A stretch of 64,000 bases of DNA from Janthinobacterium sp. J1-1 (GCF_030944405.1 NZ_CP132339.1:4898001-4962000), one strand, 5' to 3'. Shown: positions 28,723 to 37,614, counted from the stretch's first letter. Translations and numbers: made by a program. Notes: generated from the letters alone by a model not told the origin.

Positions 28723-29324
28723 CTATAGCAAGCTCAGCCGAATTTCCTGCGCCGATGAGTACCGGGATGCTATTGTCTCCCGTTCAAGCTGGTACCAGCG
28801 CAGACAGCATTCGAACATCCACTGCTGCGTCGGCTCCAAAGTTCTTATCATGTGAGCAATCCCTGCAAATAACAGAGCAATAGCTACCAACCAGCATACC
28901 GACATGAAATGTGTCCAGTCAGCGGAAGTGGCTGGTGCTTTTTTAATTGTTTCGTTAAAGGAATACGCTATCGTGCCCAAAATCAGAATAACGATCGGAT
29001 GCCGCAGAAGCGAGGTCAATCCTGGTGGCCGTCCAGTGCGGTTTATTTCAGCCAACTTTAGAGCATTTTTCAATTCAAGTAGGCTCGGCTGCGCATGCTC
29101 TCTCGCTAACCGAGCCGTAAAATAAGCATATCTTATGATGGCTCGACGCATCCTCATTGGCTGCCGATCAAGATTTTTCACAGCACTGTATTCAGGAAAT
29201 TCCAACGCAACCCCTTTTTGCACTTCAAGCTCGGCACAGTACAGAAATACTGCCTCCATCAGCATGGTAGATAAAAACCACCAAACTGAATCAAATACCC
29301 ACATCGCTGCAAACGAGCACACTA
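28723..29324 (-). pseudogene. 3' part of membrane protein split by IS630 copy 2
   Basis: Reading leftwards from the TA at 29324, the frame continues exactly from the 5' part at 30542-30392. It encodes hydrophobic segments (SFAAMWVFDSVWWFLSTMLM, HPIVILILGTIAYSF, FMSVCWLVAIALLFAGIAHM) separated by a basic cytoplasmic loop. The rebuilt protein is 250 residues with probably three or four membrane helices and no recognised family. Confidence 0.7.
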
Positions 29325-29329
29325 AGTAG

Positions 29330-29854
29330 TCAGACGAAATTTATTGTGAATGCAGTTCCGAAACCTTTCATCAAGGATTCCACCTCGCTCAGCAACTCAC
29401 TTCCTTTCAGCCCGGCGAAACGGCGCCAGAAGTACTTGGCCTGTTTCCACAGGATCTCGATGCGATTCAGTTCCGGGCTGTAAGGCGGCAAGTAATACAG
29501 AAACAGTCCCTGTGCCATCCATTTTCGTCGGCATTTCTCAATCTGCGACCCCCTGTGAAATGACGCATTGTCCAGTACGACAATGCGCGGCACGGTATAT
29601 TTTTGTGCCGCGAGCTCGTCGAAAAAAGCGATCACGTCGTCGCGTACTGTCGGCCGACGTTGCGTTCGCCAGTGCAGCTTGTGGTCATGGCTGAGCGCAC
29701 CCAGAACATTCACGCGCTCGCCATGCGATAGCGGTTCCACGCCACGCGTCTGCCCAATCGGCGACCAACCGGACTGAATCGGCGGATTCGGGCTGAAACC
29801 GGATTCGTCATAAAACAGCAGTTCACACCGCCCGGCGCGTGCCAAGTAATCCAA
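29330..29854 (-). CDS. IS630-family transposase, catalytic frame (copy 2)
   Basis: Same DDE domain as in copy 1 (LLFYDESGF, VVLDNASFH, SPELNRIEILW). It carries Pro where copy 1 has Gln after SGFS. Likely expressed by -1 frameshifting from the upstream frame at the T8/A8 run 29901-29908. Confidence 0.85.
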   Translation of the reverse strand: MDYLARAGRCELLFYDESGFSPNPPIQSGWSPIGQTRGVEPLSHGERVNVLGALSHDHKLHWRTQRRPTVRDDVIAFFDELAAQKYTVPRIVVLDNASFHRGSQIEKCRRKWMAQGLFLYYLPPYSPELNRIEILWKQAKYFWRRFAGLKGSELLSEVESLMKGFGTAFTINFV

Positions 29855-29862
29855 CTCGCCGA

Positions 29863-30333
29863 TTATCCGTGCGGACTTGCCGAAAGCTTCAGGCGGATGC
29901 TTTTTTTTAAACTGTAACGGTAGCGCTTGTAGCTGAACTGCATCTCATGCAGATATCGCCTTGCCGTTTCCTGGCTGATGACTGGCAAGCCTTCCGTTTG
30001 CGCCAGAGTCCGTAGCAGGCTGTTGGCGCTGCCCCCATCGGCTTGCGCCAATGCGCGCAGTGTCTCTTGCTGTTCGGCCGTCCACTTGCGTTTGCGCCCG
30101 GTATGATGGCCTTCATAAAGACCCATCAGGCCTTGCTTGTTCCAGCGTTGCCGCCATGCTTCAATGCTGTTCAGATGGACATGGAATTCGTTCGCGGTTT
30201 GCTGCAAAGTCAGTCCCTGACTCAATCGAACGATCGCTTGGGCACGTATCCGGACACGTGGATGCTGATGAAAAACACCCATGTCGCGCAATGTTTGCTG
30301 TTCAGCCGGTTGTAGTATCAGTAGTTTCATCAC
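29863..30333 (-). CDS. IS630-family transposase, N-terminal frame (copy 2)
   Basis: Identical in translation to the 156-residue helix-turn-helix frame of copy 1. The run at 29901-29908 (A8 on the coding strand) is the slippery site joining it to the catalytic frame. Confidence 0.85.
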   Translation of the reverse strand: MMKLLILQPAEQQTLRDMGVFHQHPRVRIRAQAIVRLSQGLTLQQTANEFHVHLNSIEAWRQRWNKQGLMGLYEGHHTGRKRKWTAEQQETLRALAQADGGSANSLLRTLAQTEGLPVISQETARRYLHEMQFSYKRYRYSLKKSIRLKLSASPHG

Positions 30334-30391
30334 ATCAACTCCTGCGTCGTTACCTATTAGGCTTTGACAGCAAAAATTGACGAATTACTTA

Positions 30392-30542
30392 GCAGGATTA
30401 AAACTGCTCGAAATAAATAAGTAGTATATGTTTTTAGCTTTGGACGAAATACAAACCGCAAAAAATTCGTCCCTTTTTGCGCATGTTCGAAGTGGTATCG
30501 CAATTCGCCATACGTACAAATAGGATGGGCTAGTCGAGGCAT
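30392..30542 (-). pseudogene. 5' part of membrane protein split by IS630 copy 2
   Basis: The ATG at 30542 starts MPRLAHPICTYGELRYHFEH, then a basic segment and the beginning of the first membrane helix (YLFRAVLILL), where the IS inserted at TA. The frame resumes at 29324. Confidence 0.65.
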
Positions 30543-30548
30543 GGTGTC

Positions 30549-30686
30549 ATGGGAAAGTATAGGGAGCCAGCTTATCCTATCGCACGCGAAGTATTTTCAC
30601 AACACCCAAGTGCATCGGAGGAAATTACAGTACGGCTATGCGCTAACACAAAATCGTCATTGCAAAAGAAATTGGTACTAATTTAA
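30549..30686 (+). CDS. Small hypothetical ORF (45 aa)
   Basis: A frame starting MGKYREPAYPIAREVFSQHP and ending at 30686, divergent from the split membrane gene with only six bases between starts. Composition is protein-like but no ribosome site is clear and no family is recognised; it could be a fragment. Confidence 0.3.
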   Translation: MGKYREPAYPIAREVFSQHPSASEEITVRLCANTKSSLQKKLVLI

Positions 30687-30713
30687 TAATTGAATGGCAT
30701 TTAGTTCATGAAG

Positions 30714-30748
30714 AATAAAAAAAAGCCGACCACATGATGTGTCGGCTT
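30714..30748 (-). terminator. Leftward intrinsic terminator after tRNA-Val
   Basis: On the minus strand AGCCGACACATC pairs with GTGGTCGGCT and is followed by a run of eight T residues, 33 bases past the tRNA 3' end. Confidence 0.85.
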
Positions 30749-30780
30749 TAATGTAAATACTTGATTTTACAGCGAATTCT

Positions 30781-30855
30781 TGGTGGGAAGTGCAAGTTTC
30801 GAACTTGCGACCCCTGCAGTGTGAATGCAGTGCTCTACCCCTGAGCTAACCTCCC
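30781..30855 (-). tRNA. tRNA-Val(CAC)
   Basis: A complete 75-base cloverleaf including encoded CCA: acceptor GGGAGGT/ACTTCCC (one G-T wobble), D-arm GCTC/GAGC, anticodon stem CTGCA/TGCAG with loop TTCACAC (anticodon CAC), perfect T-arm GCAAG/CTTGC. Its 3' end faces the accessory region, the usual arrangement at integration hotspots. Confidence 0.95.
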
Positions 30856-30938
30856 GAAGCGAGGCGAATTATCGCATACGTATTGCGCCATCTGCAAGGG
30901 CTGGGGCAAGAAATTTGCTCCGGCCCTGCTTTTATTGA

Positions 30939-31652
30939 TCAGGCAGCGGCCGGGGTGCTGACGGCGGTCCAGATGCACTGGCCTTTGACGGTCTTGTCGA
31001 GGCCGGCGATGGTGGCTTCGTGGGCGGCGAGCTCGTCGGCGCTGGCGCTCTGGAAGATGACTTCGGCCAGCGGCACGATTTCCAGGATGGCGCCGTCGAC
31101 GGGGGCGGCCACTTCTTCTTCCATGCTGAGGCTGTTCTGGCCGCGGGTCATGGCCAGGTACACGTCGGCCAGCAATTCCGAGTCGAGCAGCGCGCCGTGC
31201 AGCTTGCGGTGGGCGTTCGAGACGCCGTAGCGGTCGCACAGGGCGTCGAGCGAGTTGCGCTTGCCGGGGTGCATTTCTTTCGCTTGCACCAGGGTGTCGA
31301 TCACGCCATGCACCTGTTCGTGCACGGGCGGCAGCTTCAGGCGCTTGAATTCGGCGTTCAGGAAGCCGATGTCGAACGGGGCGTTATGGATGATCAGTTC
31401 GGCGCCGGCGATATAGGCGCGGAACTCGTCGGCGATTTCGGCAAATTTCGGCTTGTCGCTAAGGAACTCGGTGGTCAGGCCGTGGACGGCCAGCGCGCCC
31501 TCTTCCGAATCGCGCTCGGGATTGATGTAGTGGTGAAAATTATTCCCGGTCAGCATGCGGTTGTTCAGCTCGACCGCACCGATCTCCAGGATGCGGTCGC
31601 CCGTGCGCGGGTTCAGGCCGGTGGTTTCAGTATCGAGAACAATTTGACGCAT
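30939..31652 (-). CDS. dnaQ: DNA polymerase III epsilon subunit (3'-5' exonuclease)
   Basis: A 237-residue proofreading exonuclease of the replicative polymerase. The DEDDh motifs are present: D7 and E9 (VLDTETTGL), the NAPFDIGFLN Asp, and the HGALLDSELL His/Asp pair; the C-terminal tail beyond about residue 185 would bind the alpha subunit. The ATG at 31652 (MRQIVLDTE) is the family's normal start; seven extra upstream codons were rejected. It follows rnhA in the same direction, with a terminator-like hairpin between them. Confidence 0.96.
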   Translation of the reverse strand: MRQIVLDTETTGLNPRTGDRILEIGAVELNNRMLTGNNFHHYINPERDSEEGALAVHGLTTEFLSDKPKFAEIADEFRAYIAGAELIIHNAPFDIGFLNAEFKRLKLPPVHEQVHGVIDTLVQAKEMHPGKRNSLDALCDRYGVSNAHRKLHGALLDSELLADVYLAMTRGQNSLSMEEEVAAPVDGAILEIVPLAEVIFQSASADELAAHEATIAGLDKTVKGQCIWTAVSTPAAA

Positions 31653-31671
31653 GAGGCACTCACATAAAAGC

Positions 31672-31711
31672 AAAAAAGCGAAGGACGCAGTATAGCAAAC
31701 CTGCGTCCTTC
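31672..31711 (-). terminator. Terminator-like hairpin between rnhA and dnaQ
   Basis: On the minus strand GAAGGACGCAG and CTGCGTCCTTC form a perfect 11-bp stem with a 10-base loop, followed by GCTTTTTTG. It would end the rnhA transcript just 20 bases before the dnaQ start, or act as partial attenuation. Confidence 0.65.
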
Positions 31712-31753
31712 ATTTACGGCCTGTAGCCGGCTGGCGACAACGCTGGCGCGAAC

Positions 31754-32191
31754 TTATGCGCGCACGGTTTCCACGCCCAGGTTGGCCAGTTGGTCGGCCC
31801 GCTCGTTGCCCGGATGGCCGTTGTGGCCGCGTACCCAGCGCCATTCCACCTGGTGCACGGCCTGGGCCGCATCGAGCGCCTGCCACAGGTCGACATTTTT
31901 GACCGGCGCCTTGGCCGCCGTCTTCCAGCCGCGCGCCTTCCAGCCGTGGATCCACTCGCTGATGCCCTTTTGCACGTACTGGCTGTCGGTGTACAGTACC
32001 ACCTGGCAGGGCCGCTTGAGCGCCGTCAGGGCTTCGATCACGGCCTGCAATTCCATGCGGTTGTTGGTCGTGTTCAGCTCGCCGCCGTAAATTTCCTTCT
32101 TGGCGCCATCGGCCACCATCAGCGCGCCCCAGCCGCCCGTGCCGGGGTTGCCCTTGCATGCGCCATCGGCGTAAATCTCTACCTTATCCAT
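31754..32191 (-). CDS. rnhA: Ribonuclease HI
   Basis: A 145-residue endonuclease that cleaves the RNA strand of RNA-DNA hybrids. The catalytic acidic residues are present as D9, E47, D69 and D133, with H123 in the [10 protein letters not shown] loop that positions the attacking water. Length is normal. Its start overlaps the methyltransferase stop by eight bases, so the two are co-transcribed; dnaQ follows, an arrangement common in Betaproteobacteria. Confidence 0.96.
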   Translation of the reverse strand: MDKVEIYADGACKGNPGTGGWGALMVADGAKKEIYGGELNTTNNRMELQAVIEALTALKRPCQVVLYTDSQYVQKGISEWIHGWKARGWKTAAKAPVKNVDLWQALDAAQAVHQVEWRWVRGHNGHPGNERADQLANLGVETVRA

Positions 32192-32960
32192 GTTCCTGTT
32201 CCCGCCTTTTATTGGTAACCGGTGCGCCTGCGGGCGCCGTCGCCGGTTTCTTGGTCCACGCCGGACCGATCAAACGCATCCCTTTGACGCGCTTGATGGC
32301 CTGCACTATATACACTGCGCCCAGATATGGCCACCAGCGCGCGCCAGCCTTGTCCATGTAGGCGTGGCGGCGCAGCCATTTATCGGTCTTGCAGGCGGGC
32401 GCGTAGCAGCCGAAATGGCTGCGACTGACGCCCATGTTCAGCAATTTCAGCCAGTCCTTCATGCGCGGCATCGAGATCAGCTCGCCTGCCCTGGGCAGGT
32501 AATGCCGGCCGGTGATGCGGGCCAACCCCTGGCGCGCGCCCCACAGGCTGGCCGGATTGAAGCCGCAAATGATCAGCTGGCCTTCAGGGATCAGCACCCG
32601 CTCGACTTCGCGCAGCACCTGGTGCGGCTCGGCGGCGAATTCGAGCACATGCGGCAACACCACCAGGTCCAGGCTGTGCGAATCGAAGGGCAATTCGTCA
32701 AACGCGGAGACCAGCTTGAGCGCGCTGCCCTGCGGCTGGCTGGCCGGCAGGCGCGCATCGATCTGCCATTTGTTGGGCATGCGGCTGGCGGCCAGCGCGT
32801 CGAACTGGGGCAGGCCCAGCTGCACGGCGTTAAAGCCGAAGATATCGACCGTCAGGCTGTCCAGGCATTGCTGTTCCCATTGACGCACATACAGGCCGGC
32901 CGGCGTCTGCAACCAGCCGTCAAGCGCTATAATGGATTTTTCGGATGCCGCACTGTCCAT
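32184..32960 (-). CDS. Class I SAM-dependent methyltransferase
   Basis: A 258-residue protein with a methyltransferase-11-type core: the [20 protein letters not shown] segment and a following [20 protein letters not shown] strand-helix pair are typical; the N-terminal SAM glycine loop is weak. The neighbour context (gloB divergent, rnhA downstream) is conserved in Betaproteobacteria. The substrate is unknown. The ATG at 32960 is only 19 bases from the divergent gloB start, so the gloB promoter lies within this reading frame. Confidence 0.85.
   Translation of the reverse strand: MDSAASEKSIIALDGWLQTPAGLYVRQWEQQCLDSLTVDIFGFNAVQLGLPQFDALAASRMPNKWQIDARLPASQPQGSALKLVSAFDELPFDSHSLDLVVLPHVLEFAAEPHQVLREVERVLIPEGQLIICGFNPASLWGARQGLARITGRHYLPRAGELISMPRMKDWLKLLNMGVSRSHFGCYAPACKTDKWLRRHAYMDKAGARWWPYLGAVYIVQAIKRVKGMRLIGPAWTKKPATAPAGAPVTNKRREQEHG
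32928..32933 (+). promoter_or_regulatory. Probable -10 element of gloB
   Basis: A perfect TATAAT lies 46 bases before the gloB ATG, inside the first codons of the divergent methyltransferase gene. No strong -35 is visible at 17 bases. Confidence 0.5.
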
Positions 32961-32979
32961 TCAGTTTTCTCTCTTACAC

Positions 32980-33789
32980 ATGACCAATTCCCCTGAACAC
33001 GCTTTATCGGTACTTGCCGTGCCCGCCTTTAACGACAATTACCTGTGGCTGATCCATGACGGCAAGCAAGCCGCCGTGGTCGACCCCGGCGACGCCAAAC
33101 CCGTCCTAGCCGCGCTCGCCGCGCATGGGCTGACGCTGTGCGCCATTCTACTGACGCATCACCATGCCGACCACACCGGTGGCGTGCCTGAATTGTTACA
33201 GCATTTCGCCGTTCCCGTCTTCGGTCCGCGCAACGAGGCTATCACAGCCATCACGGAACCGCTGGCCGAAAACGATGTCGCCCTTGTCGCCGCATTGGGC
33301 CTGCAGCTGACCGTGATCGACGTGCCCGGCCATACCAAGGGCCATATCGCCTATGTGCGCCAGCGCGGCGAGGCCAATGGCGCACCGTGGCTGTTCTCCG
33401 GCGACACCCTGTTTGCCGGCGGTTGCGGCCGCCTGTTCGAAGGCACGCCGGGCCAGATGGCCGACTCCCTGGGCAAGCTGGCCGCCCTGCCCGACGATAC
33501 GCTGGTGTATTGTGCCCACGAGTATACCCTGTCCAATCTGCGCTTTGCCAGCGCGGTCGAGCCTGGCAACCTGGCGCTGCAGGAACGGGTGGCCATCGAT
33601 ACGGAAAAGCGCCAGCAGGGCTTGCCGACCGTGCCGTCGACCGTGGGCCTGGAAAAAGCCACCAATCCCTTTTTGCGCTATCGCGAGCCGGCCATCCTGA
33701 GCAGCCTGAAAGTGGCCGGCAAGCTGGGCAATGACGCGTCGCCGGTGGAAGCGTTTGCGGCGCTGCGCATGTGGAAAAACAATTTTTAA
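32980..33789 (+). CDS. gloB: Hydroxyacylglutathione hydrolase (glyoxalase II)
   Basis: A 269-residue metallo-beta-lactamase-fold enzyme that hydrolyses S-lactoylglutathione in methylglyoxal detoxification. The binuclear metal motif T59-H65 (THHHADH) is intact, followed by the GHTKGHI His, the [18 protein letters not shown]sp and the CAHEYT His. Sixteen extra upstream codons were rejected because the [17 protein letters not shown] start gives a standard N-terminus. Ends at a terminator shared with aceB. Confidence 0.95.
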   Translation: MTNSPEHALSVLAVPAFNDNYLWLIHDGKQAAVVDPGDAKPVLAALAAHGLTLCAILLTHHHADHTGGVPELLQHFAVPVFGPRNEAITAITEPLAENDVALVAALGLQLTVIDVPGHTKGHIAYVRQRGEANGAPWLFSGDTLFAGGCGRLFEGTPGQMADSLGKLAALPDDTLVYCAHEYTLSNLRFASAVEPGNLALQERVAIDTEKRQQGLPTVPSTVGLEKATNPFLRYREPAILSSLKVAGKLGNDASPVEAFAALRMWKNNF

Positions 33790-33812
33790 GTTGCCGCGAC
33801 ATCTGCGCACGT

Positions 33813-33840
33813 AAAAAATCCCGGCATGCCGGGATTTTTT
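33813..33840. terminator. Bidirectional terminator between gloB and aceB
   Basis: AAAAAATCCCGGC-AT-GCCGGGATTTTTT: a perfect hairpin with A and T runs on either side, between two convergent genes. Confidence 0.92.
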
Positions 33841-33860
33841 CATGCGCAGTACGGTAAAAA

Positions 33861-35459
33861 TCAGATTTCTTCGTACAGCGGCAAGGTCAGAAATTCGGCA
33901 AACGATTCCGAGGTCGACATTTCCTCGAAAATCTGGCCGGCGCGGACATAGGTCGGGCCGTCGCCGCCCGGCGCATCGCGCTGCACCTTGGCCAGCTCTT
34001 CCGGGATCATGGCGCGCACCATCTCGGCGGTGACCTTGCGGCCGTCTTCCAGCACACCCTTGCTGGACCGGATCCACTGCCACACTTGCGAGCGGCTGAT
34101 CTCGGCGGTGGCCGCGTCTTCCATCAGGTTGTGGATCGGCACGCAGCCGTTGCCGGCCAGCCAGCTGCCCAGGTAGTGGATGCCGACATTGATGTTGTAG
34201 CGCAAGCCCGCTTCCGTGATCGGCGCTTCCGGCTGGAAGTTCAGCAGGTCGGCCGCCTTGACGTCGATGTCGGGGCGCTGCTTGTCGATCTGGTTCGGCT
34301 TGTCGCCCAGCACTTTCGTGAACTCGCCCATGGCCAGTTCCACCAGGCCCGGATGGGCGACCCAGCCGCCGTCATAGCCATCGGTGGCGTCACGCGCCTT
34401 GTCGTTGCGCACGCCGCCCATGGCGACATCGTTCTTTTCCGGATCGTTCTTGATCGGGATCAAGGCTGCCATGCCGCCGATCGCCGGCGCACCCCGCTTG
34501 TGGCAGGTTTTCAGCAACAGCAAGGCGTAGGCGCGCATGAACGGCGCCGTCATGGTGACCTTGGCGCGGTCGGCCAGGCAGAAGTCCTTGTCGAGCTTGA
34601 ATTTCTTGATGCACGAGAAGATGTAATCCCAGCGGCCCGCGTTCAGGCCCGAGCTGTGTTCTTTCAGTTCATACAGGATTTCATCCATCTCGAAGGCAGC
34701 CAGGATGGTTTCGATCAGCACGGTGGCCTTGATGGTGCCTTGCGGCAGGCCCAGCTCGTTTTGCGTCATGACGAAAATATCGTTCCACAGGCGCGCTTCC
34801 AGGTGCGATTCCATTTTCGGCAGATAGAAATACGGGCCGGCGCGGCGCGCCAGCTGTTCCTTGGCGTTATGGAACATGAACAGGGCGAAATCAAAAATGC
34901 CGCCCGAGATGCGCTTGCCGTCGACCAGCACGTGTTTCTCATCGAGGTGCCAGCCGCGCGGACGCACCACCAGGGTGGCTATCTTGTCGTTGAGCTTGTA
35001 CGACTTGCCGTTCTGCTCCAGCGAGATGGTCTTGCGCACGGCGTCGAACATATTGATCTGGCCCGTCAGCTGGTTGTCCCAGTTCGGCGTGTTCGAGTCT
35101 TCGAAGTCGGTCATGTAGCTGTCGGCGCCCGAATTGAAGGCGTTGATCACCATCTTGCGCTCGACCGGACCGGTGATTTCCACGCGGCGGCATTCCAGCG
35201 CCTTCGGAATCGGTGCAATTTTCCAGTCGCCGTCGCGGATATGCGCGGTTTCTGGCAGGAAATCAGGACGCTCGCCCGCATCGAGGCGCCTGGCGCGCTC
35301 GACACGCACGGCCAGCAATTCCTGGCGGCGCGGCTCGAATGCGCGTGTCAGCTTGGCCACCAGCGCCAGCGCCGCGGGCGTCAGGATCTGTTCGTAACCA
35401 AGCTGGATCTCGCCCGTGATTTGCATGCCTTCCGGCAAAGCGATGGGGGATTGCGTCAT
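33861..35459 (-). CDS. aceB: Malate synthase A
   Basis: A 532-residue enzyme condensing glyoxylate and acetyl-CoA to malate, the second step of the glyoxylate shunt. Catalytic features include the VVRPRGWHLDEKH Arg, the MTDFEDSNTPNW segment and the C-terminal WQWIRSSKGVLEDG region containing the general base area. GGAGAA precedes the ATG at 35459; the 48-codon extension upstream reads as non-coding. Isocitrate lyase is not in this window. The divergent LysR gene with a palindromic site between them suggests dedicated control. Confidence 0.96.
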   Translation of the reverse strand: MTQSPIALPEGMQITGEIQLGYEQILTPAALALVAKLTRAFEPRRQELLAVRVERARRLDAGERPDFLPETAHIRDGDWKIAPIPKALECRRVEITGPVERKMVINAFNSGADSYMTDFEDSNTPNWDNQLTGQINMFDAVRKTISLEQNGKSYKLNDKIATLVVRPRGWHLDEKHVLVDGKRISGGIFDFALFMFHNAKEQLARRAGPYFYLPKMESHLEARLWNDIFVMTQNELGLPQGTIKATVLIETILAAFEMDEILYELKEHSSGLNAGRWDYIFSCIKKFKLDKDFCLADRAKVTMTAPFMRAYALLLLKTCHKRGAPAIGGMAALIPIKNDPEKNDVAMGGVRNDKARDATDGYDGGWVAHPGLVELAMGEFTKVLGDKPNQIDKQRPDIDVKAADLLNFQPEAPITEAGLRYNINVGIHYLGSWLAGNGCVPIHNLMEDAATAEISRSQVWQWIRSSKGVLEDGRKVTAEMVRAMIPEELAKVQRDAPGGDGPTYVRAGQIFEEMSTSESFAEFLTLPLYEEI

Positions 35460-35550
35460 GATGTTCTCCGTTATAAGTAAGGGTAATCTGGCAGGCAAAG
35501 TATAAGCGGTAGCGATGTTGCGGCACGGTCGTTTCGCGTGCTGTTGTTGT

Positions 35551-35566
35551 ATAGTATATTCACTAT
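35551..35566. promoter_or_regulatory. Candidate LysR-type operator between aceB and lysR
   Basis: A perfect 5-bp dyad (ATAGT, six bases, ACTAT) in an AT-rich patch of the 172-base divergent spacer. Position fits a LysR regulatory site. Confidence 0.4.
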
Positions 35567-35631
35567 TAGGCATGGAAACGAGATTAAAAATCACTTCATC
35601 CATGCGTTTTTGTCACAAGTGAAAGGGCATC

Positions 35632-36543
35632 ATGGGACAGTTCAGGCAAATCTCCACTTTTGTGGAAGTGGTCGCCAAGGGCAGCCTGTCGGCCGCCGCG
35701 CGTGCCGAGGGCATTGCGCCGGCCATGATAGGACGCCGGCTCGATGCGCTTGAACAGCGCCTGGGCGTCAAGCTGCTGCAGCGCACCACGCGCAAGCTGG
35801 CCCTGACCAATGAAGGCGCGGCCTTTCTGGAAGACTGCCAGCGGATTCTGGCCGAGCTGGAAGAGGCGGAACTGGCGGTGGCCGAGCGCAGCGTGAAGGC
35901 CAGCGGCCACCTCTTGATTTCCGCGCCGGCCGGCTTTGGCCGCCAGCATGTGGCGCCGCTGATCCCTTCGTTTGTCGCCGAGCACCGCGACGTGACGGTG
36001 GCGCTCAACCTGAACGACCGCCTGGTCGACCTGATCGGCGAAGGCATCGACGTGGCGATCCGCATCGCCAGCCTGTCCGATTCTTCCCTGGTCAGCACCA
36101 AGCTGGCCGACAATCACCGCGTGGTGGTGGGCGCGCCCTCTTACCTCAAGCGGTCCGGCACGCCACGGGTGCCGAGCGACCTGATCAAACACAATTGCCT
36201 GGCGATCAGCGGCGAAGGCAGCCAGCGCGGCTGGACTTTTCGTGAAAACGGCAAGAACGTGACCTTGAAAGTGGCCGGCAATATGGTATGCAACGACGGC
36301 GAAGTGCTGCACGACTGGGCGCTGGCCGGCAAGGGGCTGGCCTGGCGCTCGATGTGGGAAGTGGGGGCGGAGATAGAATCGGGGCAACTGGTGACCATGC
36401 TCGACCAGTTTGCCGCGCCCGGCAACGATATTTATGCGGTGTTTGCGCAGCGGCGCCATCTGCCCTTGCGCATACGGGCGTTTGTGGATTTTTTGCGGCA
36501 TAGCTATGCGCAGCCCGAATACTGGCGCGAACGGGCTATCTGA
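35632..36543 (+). CDS. LysR-family regulator divergent from aceB
   Basis: A 303-residue LysR regulator: helix-turn-helix around residues 18-60 (LSAAARAEGIAPAMIGRRLDALE) and an effector-binding domain from about residue 90. By position it is the likely controller of malate synthase; a similar pairing is common in Burkholderiales. No terminator is clear downstream. Confidence 0.92.
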   Translation: MGQFRQISTFVEVVAKGSLSAAARAEGIAPAMIGRRLDALEQRLGVKLLQRTTRKLALTNEGAAFLEDCQRILAELEEAELAVAERSVKASGHLLISAPAGFGRQHVAPLIPSFVAEHRDVTVALNLNDRLVDLIGEGIDVAIRIASLSDSSLVSTKLADNHRVVVGAPSYLKRSGTPRVPSDLIKHNCLAISGEGSQRGWTFRENGKNVTLKVAGNMVCNDGEVLHDWALAGKGLAWRSMWEVGAEIESGQLVTMLDQFAAPGNDIYAVFAQRRHLPLRIRAFVDFLRHSYAQPEYWRERAI

Positions 36544-36664
36544 GGACGTCGGACCAAACCTGCTGCGCGTCGGCATAGGCGGCCTGCAGTGAAGCATAAA
36601 CGCGCCGAAAGTGCGGCGCAGCCCACGACACTCGCAAAAATCGTACTTCACGGAAATTCAGGCG

Positions 36665-36692
36665 AAAAAAAATCCTCGGAGACCGAGGATTT
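36665..36692 (-). terminator. Terminator of the cold-shock gene
   Basis: On the minus strand AATCCTCGG, TCT loop, CCGAGGATT followed by a T-run, 25 bases after the stop codon. Confidence 0.9.
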
Positions 36693-36716
36693 CTTTATTT
36701 CGTTTGATCCAGCGTA

Positions 36717-36920
36717 TTAGATTGGCTGAATGTTCGAAGCTTGCTTGCCTTTAGGGCCAGCGGTCACTTCAAAAGAAACGCGTTGGTTCTCTTGCAGGGA
36801 CTTGAAGCCGTTCGACTGGATAGCCGAGAAGTGAGCGAACAGATCTTCGCCGCCTTCGTCAGGGGTAATAAAGCCGAAACCCTTCGAATCATTGAACCAT
36901 TTTACGATGCCAGTTGCCAT
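36717..36920 (-). CDS. Cold-shock protein (CspA family)
   Basis: A 67-residue single cold-shock domain that binds single-stranded RNA and DNA and melts RNA secondary structure. RNP1 (KGFGFI, 13-18) and RNP2 (LFAHF, 27-31) are intact. AGGAAATT precedes the ATG. The 309-base gene-free stretch upstream would allow the long structured leader typical of temperature-controlled csp genes, although the family also has constitutive members. Confidence 0.96.
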   Translation of the reverse strand: MATGIVKWFNDSKGFGFITPDEGGEDLFAHFSAIQSNGFKSLQENQRVSFEVTAGPKGKQASNIQPI

Positions 36921-37229
36921 TACAATTTCCTATTTCAGTTAAGTTGGGCTTGCGCCCGTTATATCGTTTGAAGCAAGAAAGAAATGACAGACAAACTGCA
37001 CTACTACCTCGAATCCAACGATGCCCAATTATACCAACAAAACCGGGAAAAACCATTTTTTCGCAAAATAAACTTGCGAGGCCTACTTTCATAGTCAAAA
37101 CAGCCAAAATCCCGGTCTTGCGGCACCGCTGAAGCAGCGGTATGGAGACACTATATCCTAATCCGAGCCGCATACGCTTTGCGTTGTATCAAATATATCA
37201 TTTGAACCACGCTTCTCGAACATTGTCAT
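36921..37229 (-). other. Leader/promoter region of the cold-shock gene
   Basis: No reading frame of note. The region is AT-rich compared with its surroundings and probably contains the csp promoter and a long 5' untranslated leader; no specific element was resolved. Confidence 0.4.
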
Positions 37230-37592
37230 TCAGGCCGTGAAATGCGTGGCGGCCGGGTCCCTCGCGGCCCAGCGCAGCAAGGCGCCGACCTGCGTGCTCA
37301 GCAATGGCCACTCCGCCAGCACATTGCCCGGCTCGTTCAACAACTGGCGCGCCAGCTGTTCCAGGCGCCGGCATTCCTGGCCCAGGGTGGCAAAGCCGAA
37401 GGTGGCAGCCGAACCGGCCACCGCGTGCAAGGCATGGTGCAAGGCGGTCAGCGGCTCCAGGCGCGGCCCTTCGCTGTCGCAGCGCGCCTGGGCGGCGGCG
37501 ATCGCCTGCATCAGCGCCGGCACGCTGGCCGCATATTTGTCATTCAGGGCGCGCAAGCGGGCGCGGAAATCGGGGTCGATCAAGGTTGCCAT
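37230..37592 (-). CDS. Hpt (histidine phosphotransfer) domain protein
   Basis: A 120-residue all-helical protein, essentially a lone Hpt domain. H56 in ALHAVAGSAATFGF is the phosphoryl-accepting histidine. Such proteins relay phosphate between hybrid kinases and response regulators; no partner is adjacent, though a receiver-containing GGDEF-EAL protein lies at 45 kb. The start at 37592 is taken at MATLIDPDF; upstream codons overlap the upp stop region. It follows upp by 22 bases and is probably co-transcribed. Confidence 0.82.
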   Translation of the reverse strand: MATLIDPDFRARLRALNDKYAASVPALMQAIAAAQARCDSEGPRLEPLTALHHALHAVAGSAATFGFATLGQECRRLEQLARQLLNEPGNVLAEWPLLSTQVGALLRWAARDPAATHFTA

Positions 37593-37614
37593 GTTGGTGA
37601 TACCCGTGAGTGAA

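Larger units (their letters stand above)
29325..30389 (-). mobile_element. IS630-family insertion sequence, copy 2 (inverted)
   Basis: The same 1065-bp element as copy 1 on the opposite strand, flanked by TA at 29323-29324 and 30390-30391. Removing it with one TA restores a 250-residue membrane-protein frame, showing a simple single insertion. Confidence 0.92.

Noticed and set aside
24297..30389. Composite transposon formed by the two IS630 copies
   Set aside because: Each copy has its own TA pair and the gene split by copy 2 rejoins when only that copy is removed, so they inserted independently.
34086..35480. A 464-codon plus-strand frame opposite aceB, and similar long frames opposite aroC, dnaQ and the YihY-family gene
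   Set aside because: All are antisense to well-supported genes and have the skewed composition of high-GC shadows.
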